A DNA stretch of 64,000 nucleotides from JBBQZO01 sp038207625 (GCA_038207625.1 JBBQZO010000028.1:19933-83932); one strand, 5' to 3'; shown: positions 22,674 through 33,636, counted from the first letter of the stretch. Notes: generated by a model from the sequence alone, not told the origin. A program made the numbers and translations.

Positions 22674-22960
22674 TTGGCAAGTCCCCCTCGGGTTCCGGGC
22701 GCCGGTCCGTTGTGCACCAGCGTGCTCGCCGGCGTACCCGGGAACGCCCCTCTAGCATGCCATGGTAACTGGTTTAGGGTGAGCTTGTCGCTGCGTTGCC
22801 GCGCATAGCTGGCCGCAGCCTCAAAGAAGCGTGCCGACCAAACCGTGCACCGGCGCGGCGGGGCGCTGGCCGCGTGCGCGCTTGACGTCGCGTTTTGGTG
22901 GCGCGCGCCGGACCATGCAGGGGCGCTTGCCGGGCGCCTGGCAGTACCAGACGCACTGCC

Positions 22961-23536
22961 TTAGCGGTGCACCACCACCAGCAGCGCCTTGGCCTCGGTT
23001 TTGCCGACATTGCGAATCGCGTGTTGCTGGTCGGCCGGGTAGCGCGCCGTGCCGCCCAGCTTGACCTTCTTCTTGGCGCTGCCCACCTCCACTTCGACGC
23101 TGCCGTGCAGCACAGTGAGGTATTCATTGGTGCCAGGATCGTGCGCCTGCGAGGCCAGTTCGCCGCCGGGCGCCAGCGTCAGCTCGTACCACTCGTATTT
23201 GCCGGCCATGTCCATCGGCCCCAGGATGCGCAGCACGTAGCCGGCGTGGGCGCCGGGCAGGGTGGGGGTCTCGTGCGCGTCCAGCACCCGGATCGTGTCT
23301 ACTTCGCGCGTTTCACTGGCCAGCAGTTCGCCGATCGGCACCCCCAGCGCATTGGCCAGACGCCAGGTGATGGCGATCGTCGGGTTTGCCTTCTCCCTTT
23401 CAATTTGGGATAACATGGACTTCGACACCCCCGCTATCCTGGACAAGTCCTCCAGCGTCAAGCCGCGTGCCAGCCTCAGTCGTTGTAGCGTCGCACCCAC
23501 CTCAGGTGGGGAATTGGTAGAAACGGTAGTTTTCAT
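22961..23536 (-). CDS. XRE-family regulator with C-terminal cupin
   Basis: 191 residues: a Xre-type helix-turn-helix (about 12-66, LTLEDLSRIAGVSKSMLSQ) and a cupin small-molecule domain (about 110-188) with NEYLTVLHGSVEVEVG and DQQHAIRNVG. This family usually responds to an amino-acid or amine ligand. It is divergent from kbl-tdh-sdaA and probably controls that threonine/serine catabolic operon. The ATG at 23536 is chosen because the conserved region starts shortly after; a start at 23566 is possible. Confidence 0.88.
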   Translation of the reverse strand: MKTTVSTNSPPEVGATLQRLRLARGLTLEDLSRIAGVSKSMLSQIEREKANPTIAITWRLANALGVPIGELLASETREVDTIRVLDAHETPTLPGAHAGYVLRILGPMDMAGKYEWYELTLAPGGELASQAHDPGTNEYLTVLHGSVEVEVGSAKKKVKLGGTARYPADQQHAIRNVGKTEAKALLVVVHR

Positions 23537-23590
23537 CGGTTTTTTGCAAACGTGACATGGCAGCAATCGCGCACCAACCCAAACAGATGC

Positions 23591-23619
23591 TTGCCAAGTT
23601 CACTAGCCTTGGGTAATAT
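23591..23619 (+). promoter_or_regulatory. Candidate sigma70 promoter for kbl-tdh-sdaA
   Basis: TTGCCA (23591-23596), 17-bp spacer, TAATAT (23614-23619). A small TGAATTTCA palindrome about 10 bp downstream could be an operator for the divergent regulator. Confidence 0.5.
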
Positions 23620-23773
23620 CCACTATATTGAATTTCAGTTCGACATAACGGAATGCCTCGCGATCATCAAACAGGTGCAAGATCCTGCATCGGTGCGCTG
23701 GCAGATGTACGGTACAACATACTGCAAGGCGCGGTCAAGCCGCCCCCTGCACCCAACTCCCACGAGGACAATG

Positions 23774-24982
23774 ATGAGCGAACAAGCCAAGAACGCATTT
23801 TTTAGCGGCCTTCAGCAAAACCTGGACGGTCTGCGCGCGCAGGGACTGTACAAGCCCGAGCGCGTGATCGCTTCGCGCCAGGGCGCCCAAGTGCAGTGCG
23901 ACGACGGCCGTACGCTCATCAACATGTGCGCCAACAACTACCTCGGCTTGTCAGGCGACGAGCAAACCGTGCGTGCGGCGATCGAAGCGACCGAAAAATA
24001 CGGCTATGGCCTGTCGTCGGTGCGCTTCATCTGCGGCACCCAGACCGTGCACAAGCAGCTCGAGCAGGCGCTGGCCAAATTCCTCGGCACCGAAGACACG
24101 ATCCTGTACGCAGCCGCTTTCGATGCCAACGGCGGCGTGTTCGAGCCGCTGTTCGACGAAAACGACGCGATCATCTCGGATGCGCTCAATCACGCCTCGA
24201 TCATCGACGGCATCCGCCTGTGCAAGGCCGGGCGCTATCGCTACGCGCACAACGACATGGCTGATCTGGAAACCCAGCTGCAGGCCGCGATCGCGGCCGG
24301 CAAGCGCCACAAGGTGATCGTCACCGACGGCGTGTTCTCGATGGACGGCACGATCGCCCAACTGGACAAGATCTGCGACCTGGCCGACCGCTATGGCGCT
24401 CTGGTGATGATCGATGAATGCCATGCTTCCGGTTTCATGGGCGCGACCGGGCGCGGCACGCACGAACACCACAACGTGATGGGGCGCATCGACATCATCA
24501 CCGGCACCCTGGGCAAGGCGCTGGGCGGCGCGATGGGCGGGTTCACCTGCGCGCGCAAGGAAGTAATCGACACGCTGCGCCAGAAGTCGCGTCCCTACCT
24601 GTTCTCCAACACGTTGGCACCGTCGATCGCCGGCGCCTCGCTGTCGGTGCTCGAGCGCCTGTCGTCGTCGACCGAACTGCGCGACCGCCTGCACGCCAAC
24701 ACGGCGCACTTTCGCAAGGAAATCGAGCGGATCGGTTTCACCATCAAGCCAGGCACCCACCCGGTGGTGCCGGTGATGCTGTTCGACGCGCCGGTAGCGC
24801 AGAAATTCGCCCAGCGCATGTACGAACTGGGTGTGCTGGTGACGGGCTTCTTCTACCCGGTGGTGCCGATGGGCCAGGCGCGCGTGCGCGTGCAGCTGTC
24901 GGCCGCACACACCCGCGAACAGCTCGATGTGGTGCTGGCCGCCTTCGAACAAGCCGGGCGCGAGCTGGCCATCATTAAATAA
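23774..24982 (+). CDS. kbl: Glycine C-acetyltransferase (2-amino-3-ketobutyrate CoA ligase)
   Basis: 402 residues, a PLP enzyme of the alpha-oxoamine synthase family. The PLP lysine lies in GTLGKALGGAMGG (about residue 245), with DGVFSMDG and DECHASGFMG before it. It splits 2-amino-3-oxobutyrate with CoA into glycine and acetyl-CoA, the second step of threonine degradation. Two tandem ATGs (23771, 23774) follow GAGGA; the second has better spacing. It is followed by the dehydrogenase that makes its substrate. Confidence 0.95.
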   Translation: MSEQAKNAFFSGLQQNLDGLRAQGLYKPERVIASRQGAQVQCDDGRTLINMCANNYLGLSGDEQTVRAAIEATEKYGYGLSSVRFICGTQTVHKQLEQALAKFLGTEDTILYAAAFDANGGVFEPLFDENDAIISDALNHASIIDGIRLCKAGRYRYAHNDMADLETQLQAAIAAGKRHKVIVTDGVFSMDGTIAQLDKICDLADRYGALVMIDECHASGFMGATGRGTHEHHNVMGRIDIITGTLGKALGGAMGGFTCARKEVIDTLRQKSRPYLFSNTLAPSIAGASLSVLERLSSSTELRDRLHANTAHFRKEIERIGFTIKPGTHPVVPVMLFDAPVAQKFAQRMYELGVLVTGFFYPVVPMGQARVRVQLSAAHTREQLDVVLAAFEQAGRELAIIK

Positions 24983-25001
24983 CAAAAACAGGGAAATCAT
25001 C

Positions 25002-25964
25002 ATGGAACGGATACTCGTCATCGGCGCAAACGGACAAATCGGCAGCGAGCTGGTCGACGCGCTGGCGCAAAAACACGGCGCGCACAACGTGCTGGCCACC
25101 GACATCGGCGTGTTCAACATGTACGGCGCGGCCCGTTACAGCCAGCTCGACGTGCTCGACCGCGCAGGTCTTGCCCAGCTGGTGGCCGACGAGGACATCA
25201 CCCAGGTGTACCAGCTGGCCGCGCTGCTGTCGGCCACCGGCGAGCAGGCGCCATTGAAAGCCTGGACGCTGAACATGGATGGCCTGATCAACATCCTCGA
25301 AGTGGCGCGCGAGCGCGGCGTCGCCGGCAAACCTTTGCGGGTGTTCTGGCCGTCGTCGATCGCCGCCTTCGGCCCGAACACGCCGCCGGTCAATACGCCG
25401 CAGTACACGGTGATGGACCCGAGCACGATCTACGGCATCAGCAAGCTGGCCGGCGAGCGCCTGTGCGAGTATTACTTCAGCAAATACGGCGTCGACGTGC
25501 GCAGCATTCGCTACCCGGGCATCATCAGCTACAAGTCGCCGCCGGGCGGGGGCACCACCGACTACGCGATCGCGATTTTCCACGCCGCGCTGCGCGACGA
25601 GCCATACCAGTGCTTCCTCACGGCCGACACGACGCTGCCGATGATCTACATGCCCGACGCGATACGCGCGACCATCGAACTGATGAGCGCGCCTTCTGTT
25701 AATATATCTATTCGGTCGGCCTACAACGTCGCCGGGCTGTCGTTCAACCCGCGCCAGCTGGCCGGCGCGATCGCCGAGCGGGTCGCCGACTTCGAGGTGC
25801 GCTACGTGCCCGACAGCCGTCAGGCGATCGCCGCAACCTGGCCGCAAAGCCTGGACGACAGCAAGGCGACGGCCGACTGGGGCTGGCAGGCGCGCGTGGG
25901 TCTGGACCAGCTGGTCACCGACATGCTGGAAAACATCAACATCGGCCTGGGTCAGGCTGCCTGA
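25002..25964 (+). CDS. NAD-dependent L-threonine 3-dehydrogenase, SDR/epimerase type
   Basis: 320 residues with a Rossmann motif GANGQIG (8-14) and an SDR YGISK catalytic Tyr/Lys pair near 143-147. It belongs to the UDP-galactose-4-epimerase-like threonine dehydrogenases, not the zinc medium-chain Tdh of E. coli. It oxidises threonine to 2-amino-3-oxobutyrate for Kbl, encoded 19 bp upstream. The ATG at 25002 starts the Rossmann strand and GGGAAA lies before it. Annotation pipelines may call it only an NAD-dependent epimerase; the neighbour makes the specific call likely. Confidence 0.88.
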   Translation: MERILVIGANGQIGSELVDALAQKHGAHNVLATDIGVFNMYGAARYSQLDVLDRAGLAQLVADEDITQVYQLAALLSATGEQAPLKAWTLNMDGLINILEVARERGVAGKPLRVFWPSSIAAFGPNTPPVNTPQYTVMDPSTIYGISKLAGERLCEYYFSKYGVDVRSIRYPGIISYKSPPGGGTTDYAIAIFHAALRDEPYQCFLTADTTLPMIYMPDAIRATIELMSAPSVNISIRSAYNVAGLSFNPRQLAGAIAERVADFEVRYVPDSRQAIAATWPQSLDDSKATADWGWQARVGLDQLVTDMLENINIGLGQAA

Positions 25965-25993
25965 AACGTTTCACGAGAACTGGAAGTGCACAG

Positions 25994-27394
<1,401 letters not shown>

Positions 27395-27568
27395 GCCTGT
27401 GGCGGGGGGCAAGCGCCCCGTTGCGCGGCATAAGAAACGCCAAAATCGGCGACAGCGGCCAGTCAAAACCGATGGCCGCGCGCCGTTTTCGGGCATTCGA
27501 TTTTCCTGTTTTCCCGGGCGTGTGCCCGGTATATGGGAGGCGCGTGCGCAACGCGCCCAAGCCCGCAG

Positions 27569-27598
27569 TTCCCAAGAAAAGTCCGGCCGCACTATAAT
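27569..27598 (+). promoter_or_regulatory. Candidate sigma70 promoter for thrC-moeA-moaD
   Basis: TTCCCA (27569-27574), 18-bp spacer, perfect TATAAT (27593-27598), 60 bp before the thrC start. Confidence 0.42.
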
Positions 27599-27658
27599 AT
27601 CTGCTCGATCGCATCGCTGTGCCATTTAGCCGTTAGCCCAACCGGACTTCTCTCACTT

Positions 27659-29134
27659 ATGCAATACGTCTCTACCCGCGGCGCCCAGGCGGCCGCCACG
27701 CAAGCTCCCCAACAATTTTCCGATATCCTGCTAGGCGGCCTCGCGCCCGATGGCGGTCTGTACCTGCCACAGGAATATCCGCAAGTCACGCCCGAGGAAC
27801 TGGACGCGTGGCGCAAGCTGTCGTATGCCGATCTGGCCTACCAGATTCTGAAGAAATTCGCCACCGACATCCCGGACGCCGACCTGAAAAAGCTGTGCGC
27901 CAAGACCTATACGGCCGCCGTGTACCGCAACGTGCGTCCCGGCCAGAAGGCAGCCGACATCACGCCGCTGCGCGTGCTCGAGGAAGAGGGCGGCAAAAAA
28001 CTGATCCTGCAAGCGCTGTCGAACGGCCCCACGCTGGCCTTCAAGGACATGGCCATGCAGCTGCTGGGTAATCTGTTCGAGTACACGCTGGCCAAACAGA
28101 AGGCCGAGCTCAATATCTTCGGCGCCACCTCGGGCGACACCGGCAGCGCGGCCGAATACGCAATGCGCGGCAAGAAGGGCATCCGCGTGTTCATGCTCTC
28201 GCCGCACCGCAAGATGAGCGCTTTCCAGACCGCGCAGATGTTCAGCCTGCAGGACCCGAACATCTACAATATCGCCGTCGAAGGCGTGTTCGACGATTGT
28301 CAGGACATGGTCAAGGCGGTCTCCAACGACCTGCCGTTCAAGGCCGCGCAAAAAATCGGCACCGTCAACTCGATCAACTGGGCGCGCGTTGTCGCCCAGG
28401 TCGTGTACTACTTCCGCGGCTACCTGGCCGCCACCACGGACAATAGCCAGAAGGTGTCGTTCACGGTCCCGTCTGGGAACTTCGGCAATATCTGCGCCGG
28501 CCACATCGCCCGCATGATGGGTCTGCCGATCGACAAGCTGGTCGCCGCCACCAACGAAAACGACGTACTCGACGAATTTTTCCGCACCGGTGTGTACCGG
28601 GTGCGCAAGGCGCGCGAAACGTATCACACCAGCAGCCCGTCGATGGACATCTCGAAGGCGTCCAATTTCGAGCGCTTCATTTTTGATCTGGTCGGCCGCG
28701 ACGCCGAGCGCACCCGCGCCTTGTTCGAGAAAGTCGAAACGCACGGCGGTTTTGATTTATCGGGCAAACCCGGCTGCGACGGCGACGAATTCAAGCGCAT
28801 CGCCCACTACGGTTTCCAGTCCGGCAAATCGACCCACGCCGACCGGCTCAATACGATCCGCGACGTGGCCGATGACTACGACATCACCATCGACACCCAC
28901 ACCGCCGACGGCATCAAGGTCGCGCGCGAGAAAATGGTCGCAGGCGTGCCGATGATCGTGCTGGAAACGGCGTTGGCGGCCAAGTTCAACGAAACCATCC
29001 TCGACGCGCTTGGTGTGGACGCCGAGCGTCCGGCTGGTTTCGAGGACATCGAATCGCTGCCGCAGAAATTCGTCGTCATGGATGCGGACGTGGCGCTGAT
29101 GAAAGCCTACATCGCCACCAACACGGGCCTGTAG
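27659..29134 (+). CDS. thrC: Threonine synthase
   Basis: 491 residues, fold-type II PLP enzyme of the long ThrC class. The PLP lysine is in LAFKDMAMQLLG (about residue 125); ATSGDTGSAA and VPSGNFGNICAG bind phosphate and cofactor. It converts O-phosphohomoserine to threonine. The ATG at 27659 begins the conserved N-terminus (MQYVSTRG). moeA starts 3 bp after its stop. Homoserine dehydrogenase (hom), often directly upstream in related bacteria, is absent; a serine dehydratase gene occupies that side. Confidence 0.95.
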   Translation: MQYVSTRGAQAAATQAPQQFSDILLGGLAPDGGLYLPQEYPQVTPEELDAWRKLSYADLAYQILKKFATDIPDADLKKLCAKTYTAAVYRNVRPGQKAADITPLRVLEEEGGKKLILQALSNGPTLAFKDMAMQLLGNLFEYTLAKQKAELNIFGATSGDTGSAAEYAMRGKKGIRVFMLSPHRKMSAFQTAQMFSLQDPNIYNIAVEGVFDDCQDMVKAVSNDLPFKAAQKIGTVNSINWARVVAQVVYYFRGYLAATTDNSQKVSFTVPSGNFGNICAGHIARMMGLPIDKLVAATNENDVLDEFFRTGVYRVRKARETYHTSSPSMDISKASNFERFIFDLVGRDAERTRALFEKVETHGGFDLSGKPGCDGDEFKRIAHYGFQSGKSTHADRLNTIRDVADDYDITIDTHTADGIKVAREKMVAGVPMIVLETALAAKFNETILDALGVDAERPAGFEDIESLPQKFVVMDADVALMKAYIATNTGL

Positions 29135-29137
29135 ACG

Positions 29138-30397
29138 ATGACCGACGCCAGCAAAGCTTACGTGCCGAAACCGATGCTGTCGGTCGAGCAGGCGCTCGCC
29201 TTCCTGATGGCAGCGGTGCGTCCGATCACTGGCTGCGAAAACGTGCCGACGCTGAACGCCAACGGGCGTGTGCTGGCCGAGGCGCAGGCGTCGACCATCA
29301 ACGTGCCATCGGCCGACAACACCCACATGGACGGCTACGCGGTGCGCGCGCAGGACTGCGCCAGCGGCAGCGCGACGCTCAAGATCAGCCAGCGCATCCC
29401 GGCTGGCACGGTGGGACAAGCGCTGGAGCCCGGCACGTGCGCACGCATCTTTACTGGCGCAATGATTCCGAACGGCGCCGACGCGGTCGTCATGCAGGAG
29501 CAGTGCGTGGCCGGCCCGGACGGCAGCGTCACCATCCAGCACGCGCCACCGGTGGGCGAGTGGATCCGTCGCGCGGGCGAGGACATCGTCGCCGGCAGCG
29601 TGATCCTGCCGGCTGGCACGCGCTTGCGCAGCCAGGAGCTGGGATTGGCCGCGTCGGTCGGACTGGCGAGCCTGCCGGTCGTGCGGCGTTTGAAAGTGGC
29701 GGTTTTCTTCACCGGCGACGAGCTGACCATGCCGGGCGAAGCGCCGGGCGGCGTGCTGGCGCCCGGCGCGATCTACAATTCGAACCGCTTTACGCTGCGC
29801 GCGTTGCTGGAAAATCTGGGCTGCGAGATCAGCGATTTTGGCATCGTGCCCGATACGCTGGCGGCTACCCGCGCCACCTTGCGCGCAGCGGCGCAAGAGA
29901 ACGACTTGATCATCACCTCGGGCGGCGTGTCGGTCGGCGAGGAAGACCATGTCAAGCCGGCGGTCGAAGCGGAAGGACGCTTGAACCTGTGGCAGATCGC
30001 CGTCAAACCGGGCAAGCCGCTCGCGTTCGGCGAGGTCGACCGGGCCGACGGCAGCGCGTTTTTCCTCGGCCTGCCCGGCAATCCCGTCTCGAGCCTGATT
30101 ACTTTTATGCTGTTTGTGCGTCCGTTCATCCTGCGTTTGCAGGGTGTGCAGGGGACGTGCGCGCCGCACGGGTTTGCGCTGCGCGCCGATTTTTCACTGC
30201 CCAAGCCGGATCGGCGCAACGAGTTTCTGCGCGCCCGCATCAACGCCAACGGTGGCCTCGATCTGTTCCCTAACCAAAGTTCTGGCGTGCTCACATCGAC
30301 GGTGTGGGGTGATGGCCTGATCGACCACCCGGCCGGTGCCACCATCGCCTTTGGTGACACGGTACGGTTTATACCGTTTAGCGAATTACTGTATTAG
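29138..30397 (+). CDS. moeA: Molybdopterin molybdenumtransferase MoeA
   Basis: 419 residues with the MoeA domain order: N-terminal linker, beta domain with MDGYAVRAQD and FTGAMIPNGADAVV, MoCF-binding domain with ITSGGVSVGEEDHVK and GLPGNPVSS, and the C-terminal barrel. It inserts molybdate into adenylated molybdopterin. It is sandwiched between thrC (3 bp) and moaD (9 bp), an arrangement seen in several betaproteobacteria. Confidence 0.95.
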   Translation: MTDASKAYVPKPMLSVEQALAFLMAAVRPITGCENVPTLNANGRVLAEAQASTINVPSADNTHMDGYAVRAQDCASGSATLKISQRIPAGTVGQALEPGTCARIFTGAMIPNGADAVVMQEQCVAGPDGSVTIQHAPPVGEWIRRAGEDIVAGSVILPAGTRLRSQELGLAASVGLASLPVVRRLKVAVFFTGDELTMPGEAPGGVLAPGAIYNSNRFTLRALLENLGCEISDFGIVPDTLAATRATLRAAAQENDLIITSGGVSVGEEDHVKPAVEAEGRLNLWQIAVKPGKPLAFGEVDRADGSAFFLGLPGNPVSSLITFMLFVRPFILRLQGVQGTCAPHGFALRADFSLPKPDRRNEFLRARINANGGLDLFPNQSSGVLTSTVWGDGLIDHPAGATIAFGDTVRFIPFSELLY

Positions 30398-30406
30398 GAT
30401 GCTCTG

Positions 30407-30664
30407 ATGACGATTACCTTGCGTTTTTTTGCCAGCGTGCGCGAAACGATAGGCGCCTCGCAAGAGACGCTGGCGCTGCCGCCGGACGTAGCGACGGTGG
30501 GCGCCTTGCGCCAATTCCTGATCGCACGCGGGGGGGCGTGGGAGCAGGCCCTGGCGCAAGGACGCACACTGCGCATGGCCTGCGACCAGGTCATGTGCGA
30601 CGCCGACACGGCGCTGGCCGACGGCGCCGAGGTCGCTTTTTTTCCGCCCGTGACGGGCGGTTGA
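30407..30664 (+). CDS. moaD: Molybdopterin synthase sulfur carrier subunit MoaD
   Basis: 85 residues, ubiquitin fold, ending in the required Gly-Gly (PPVTGG) that is adenylated and thiocarboxylated. It donates sulfur to precursor Z with MoaE. It follows moeA by 9 bp. MoaE, commonly next, is not encoded here. Confidence 0.93.
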   Translation: MTITLRFFASVRETIGASQETLALPPDVATVGALRQFLIARGGAWEQALAQGRTLRMACDQVMCDADTALADGAEVAFFPPVTGG

Positions 30665-30665
30665 A

Positions 30666-30887
30666 CTACTCCTCCGGGATGTCGCGGCACATCGCGCAGG
30701 CGATGCCTTTTTTTGCGTAGTGGTAGCGCGTGGCGACGTAGATCGCCGCCGAGATGGCGGCCCACAGCAGGCTGTCCTCGGCGCCTACCGCCAGTGTACG
30801 GCCCTTGAGCAGCGCCACAGCCATCAGCACGCCAAACACCAGCGTGGCCACCATCAGATACCGTCGAATCCAGAATGCTTTGCTCAT
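30666..30887 (-). CDS. Small two-helix membrane protein with C-terminal CxxC
   Basis: 73 residues with two hydrophobic segments (about 8-25 and 38-53) and a C-terminal CAMC pair. No family recognised with certainty. It lies 26 bp after the hydrolase gene on the same strand and is probably co-transcribed. It abuts moaD tail-to-tail with a 1-bp gap. Composition and clean start behind GGAGAC favour a real gene. Confidence 0.6.
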   Translation of the reverse strand: MSKAFWIRRYLMVATLVFGVLMAVALLKGRTLAVGAEDSLLWAAISAAIYVATRYHYAKKGIACAMCRDIPEE

Positions 30888-30913
30888 GATCGTCTCCGTG
30901 AGAGGCTAAGGGA

Positions 30914-31876
30914 TTATTGTGTTGGCAGGGTTTTCAGGTAATTGCCGATCGCGTCGGCCGTCATTTTCGGCTGGTCAATCATCGCGAAATGGCGCGCCGG
31001 CGAGATCGACACCACTTGCAGCTTTGGTGTGCCCGCCATCAGTGCAGTGTAATACGCGGTCTTGTCGGCCTCACTGATTTTCATCGCCGCAAGGTCGCTC
31101 GCGTAGTAAGGCGAAATGAGCAGCACCGGCACGCTGATCTTCGGCAGTCCTGCGCGCAGGTCCAGAATAACATCTTCGACCATGTATTGCATGGTGGCGG
31201 TCGGATCGCTGCGCGCGCTCAACACGGCCAGCTCGGCAGCCTTGGCCGGATCGATGACACCCATGGTTTGCATGTACTTCAGCTGTTGGGCGGCGAACTG
31301 TTCCTGTGACGATGATTTCATGCGCGTTTTCATATTCTCCGCCATCTGCGGACGCTGTTCCGGCGCCATCCGGTCGGTGAACGGGAACACCGGCAAGCCG
31401 TCGATGGCGATCACGCCGCCGAGCAGCTCGGAGCGATGCGCGGCGAGGCTGATCGACAAGGTCGCGCCCAGACTATGGCCGATCAGCACCGGCTTGACCA
31501 GTTTGCGCGCGGCGATCAGATCGATCACCGACTGTTCGGCCAATTCCATCAGCTTGCCCGTGACGGCCGGCCGGCCGTCAAAGCCGGGAAAGGTCAGCAC
31601 ATACAGCACATGATCGTTTTTCAGTTGGCGCACCGTGTCCTGCCACACCCAGGAGCCGCTCGACAGGCCTGGAATGAGGATCAGCGGCGTGCCGCGTTCG
31701 CCATGGCGTTCGACCAGGGTTGCGCCGATCTCGAAGTGTTCGGCCGGCGTGATGGCGGCGGCAACGGATGCGCCAACTGGCGCTGCGCTCGGCTCAGTAG
31801 CATGGGCTGGTGCGGCAAAACCGAATACGTTGGCCGCGGCGAGACTGGCAAGCAGAACGTAGAAACGTGTCGTCAT
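30914..31876 (-). CDS. Exported alpha/beta hydrolase
   Basis: 320 residues with a signal peptide ending APAHA (about residue 26). Nucleophile Ser135 is in GHSLGA; the terminal catalytic His is His296 in ARHFAMID; the oxyanion region is in LIPGLSSGSW. It is probably a periplasmic esterase/lipase-like enzyme; substrate unknown. GGAGCTC precedes the ATG. It heads a two-gene unit with the small CxxC membrane protein. Confidence 0.88.
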   Translation of the reverse strand: MTTRFYVLLASLAAANVFGFAAPAHATEPSAAPVGASVAAAITPAEHFEIGATLVERHGERGTPLILIPGLSSGSWVWQDTVRQLKNDHVLYVLTFPGFDGRPAVTGKLMELAEQSVIDLIAARKLVKPVLIGHSLGATLSISLAAHRSELLGGVIAIDGLPVFPFTDRMAPEQRPQMAENMKTRMKSSSQEQFAAQQLKYMQTMGVIDPAKAAELAVLSARSDPTATMQYMVEDVILDLRAGLPKISVPVLLISPYYASDLAAMKISEADKTAYYTALMAGTPKLQVVSISPARHFAMIDQPKMTADAIGNYLKTLPTQ

Positions 31877-31888
31877 GTGAGCTCCAAG

Positions 31889-32223
31889 TTAGGCTGTAGA
31901 GAATGCTTCGATGGGTAGTTCCAATAATTTGGCGATCGTGAAGGCGCGCGGCAAACTGGGGGCGTTGCAGTGAGCGCGGCGCAAATCGCAAGCGATTCGA
32001 GCCGCATCATTTGCATGGACGCGTCGATGCGGCGAAAATGACGTGTGATGGCCCACAGTAGCAACAGACTACCCAGCATCGGGCTGCTCAGCACGACGGT
32101 GCGCAATATTTCCTCCGGCATCGCCGGTCGGTACGTTTGCACCGGCACCAGCAATGCGCCGTAGCTCACAAAACTGATCGCCATCGCTTTGTAATGCAAC
32201 TCAATGCCGTCTCGTTCGCGCAT
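31889..32223 (-). pseudogene. Decayed membrane-protein gene joined to the tail of an XRE regulator
   Basis: From ATG 32223 the minus strand codes a two-TM fragment (AISFVSYGALLVPV, then SSPMLGSLLLLWAI) that ends in a four-TM family's hallmark linker RIDASMQMMRLESLAI. The expected second TM pair is missing; the frame drifts into noncoding-like sequence. In another frame at 31966-31889 lies NAPSLPRAFTIAKLLELPI-EAFSTA-stop, the typical C-terminal end of short XRE regulators (pattern PSLPLAF.IA.LF..PIE.IF). Such regulator genes commonly follow this membrane gene. The simplest reading is a deletion removing the end of the first and most of the second gene. Confidence 0.7.
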
Positions 32224-32370
32224 CTGTCCGCTGTATGTTGTAAAGCATGCGCTATATATTAGGCTTGTAAAAACGCTATGTCGAGCGTCGCTTACACATA
32301 TTTTTATTCGGCCATCTCGACTAGAATGCCGGCTTGGCACCACGCCGCCCATCCCATTTTGAAATTGCCC

Positions 32371-33636
32371 ATGCCTTCAAGTACCCATCAACTCCCACGC
32401 GTGGCCGTCATCGGCGGCGGCCCTGCCGGCCTGATGGCGGCCGAAATCCTCAGCGGCGCCGGCTTGCGGGTGGACCTGTATGACGCGATGCCCTCGGTCG
32501 GGCGCAAGTTTCTGCTGGCCGGCAAAGGCGGCATGAACATCACCCATTCGGAGCCGCTGCCGGAGTTTGTTGCGCGCTACGGCAAGCAGGCAGGGGCGGT
32601 GGCGCATTGGCTCAATGGGTTTGATCCGCAGGCGCTACGTAGCTGGATTCACGGGCTAGGTATCGACACCTTCATCGGTACGTCCGGCCGGGTGTTCCCC
32701 ACCGATATGAAAGCGGCGCCCTTGCTGCGCGCCTGGCTGCATCGGCTGCGCGAAGCGGGCGTGCAATTTCACATGCGCCATCGCTGGCAGGGCTGGGATG
32801 CGCAAGGCGCGTTGCAGTTCGATAGTCCCAACGGCTTGCTGCGCGTGCGAGCCGATGCGGTGCTATTGGCGCTGGGCGGCGCCAGCTGGGCGCGGCTGGG
32901 ATCGGACGGCGCATGGCTGCCTTTGCTGGCGCAACGCGGCGTGGACGTGGCGCCGCTGCGACCGTCCAATTGCGGTTTTGACGTCGCCTGGAGCGCCCAT
33001 TTCAGCACTCGCTATGCCGGCCATCCCTTGAGCACCGTGGCAATCAGCGCGCGCGATGCGCACGGTGCGCTGCAGCGTCGCCAGGGGCAGTTCGTCATCA
33101 CGGCCAACGGCGTCGAAGGCAGCTTGATTTACGCCTTATCGGGGCCGCTGCGCGATCAGATCGACGCCGACGGCAGCACCACAATCTATCTCGATCTGGT
33201 GCCCGACTTCACACTTGAACGGGTGATCGACGAGGTGGCGCGGCCGCGCGGTTCGCGCTCGATGTCCTCGCACCTGCAAAGCCGGCTTGGCATCAAGGGC
33301 GTCAAGTCGGGACTGCTGCACGAGTGCCTGTCGGCCCAGGCCTATGCCGATGTGCAGCAATTGGCGCAGGGACTCAAGCGTCTGCCGGTGCGCCTGTTGG
33401 GCACGCGTCCGATCGACGAGGCGATCAGCAGCGCCGGCGGGGTGCGCCTGGACGCGCTGCACGACGATGCCTGTGCGTTGATGCTGCGCGCCGTGCCCGG
33501 CGTGTTCGTGGCCGGCGAAATGCTCGACTGGGAAGCGCCTACGGGCGGCTATCTGCTGACCGGTTGCTTTGCCAGTGCGCGCGTGGCCGCGCGCGGCGCG
33601 TTGGCGTGGCTGGCGCAGCAGAACACGACCGGCTGA
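32371..33636 (+). CDS. NAD(P)/FAD-dependent oxidoreductase of the HI0933/BaiN-like flavoprotein family
   Basis: 421 residues with an N-terminal dinucleotide-binding motif GGGPAG (15-20), a GRKFLLAGKGGMNITH signature typical of this family near 47-62, and a C-terminal FAD-contacting GEMLDWEAPTGGYLLTGCF. The family acts on unknown substrates (one member reduces bile-acid intermediates). The ATG at 32371 precedes the Rossmann strand closely; in-frame ATGs at 32278 and 32326 would add an unlikely N-terminus. Confidence 0.87.
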   Translation: MPSSTHQLPRVAVIGGGPAGLMAAEILSGAGLRVDLYDAMPSVGRKFLLAGKGGMNITHSEPLPEFVARYGKQAGAVAHWLNGFDPQALRSWIHGLGIDTFIGTSGRVFPTDMKAAPLLRAWLHRLREAGVQFHMRHRWQGWDAQGALQFDSPNGLLRVRADAVLLALGGASWARLGSDGAWLPLLAQRGVDVAPLRPSNCGFDVAWSAHFSTRYAGHPLSTVAISARDAHGALQRRQGQFVITANGVEGSLIYALSGPLRDQIDADGSTTIYLDLVPDFTLERVIDEVARPRGSRSMSSHLQSRLGIKGVKSGLLHECLSAQAYADVQQLAQGLKRLPVRLLGTRPIDEAISSAGGVRLDALHDDACALMLRAVPGVFVAGEMLDWEAPTGGYLLTGCFASARVAARGALAWLAQQNTTG

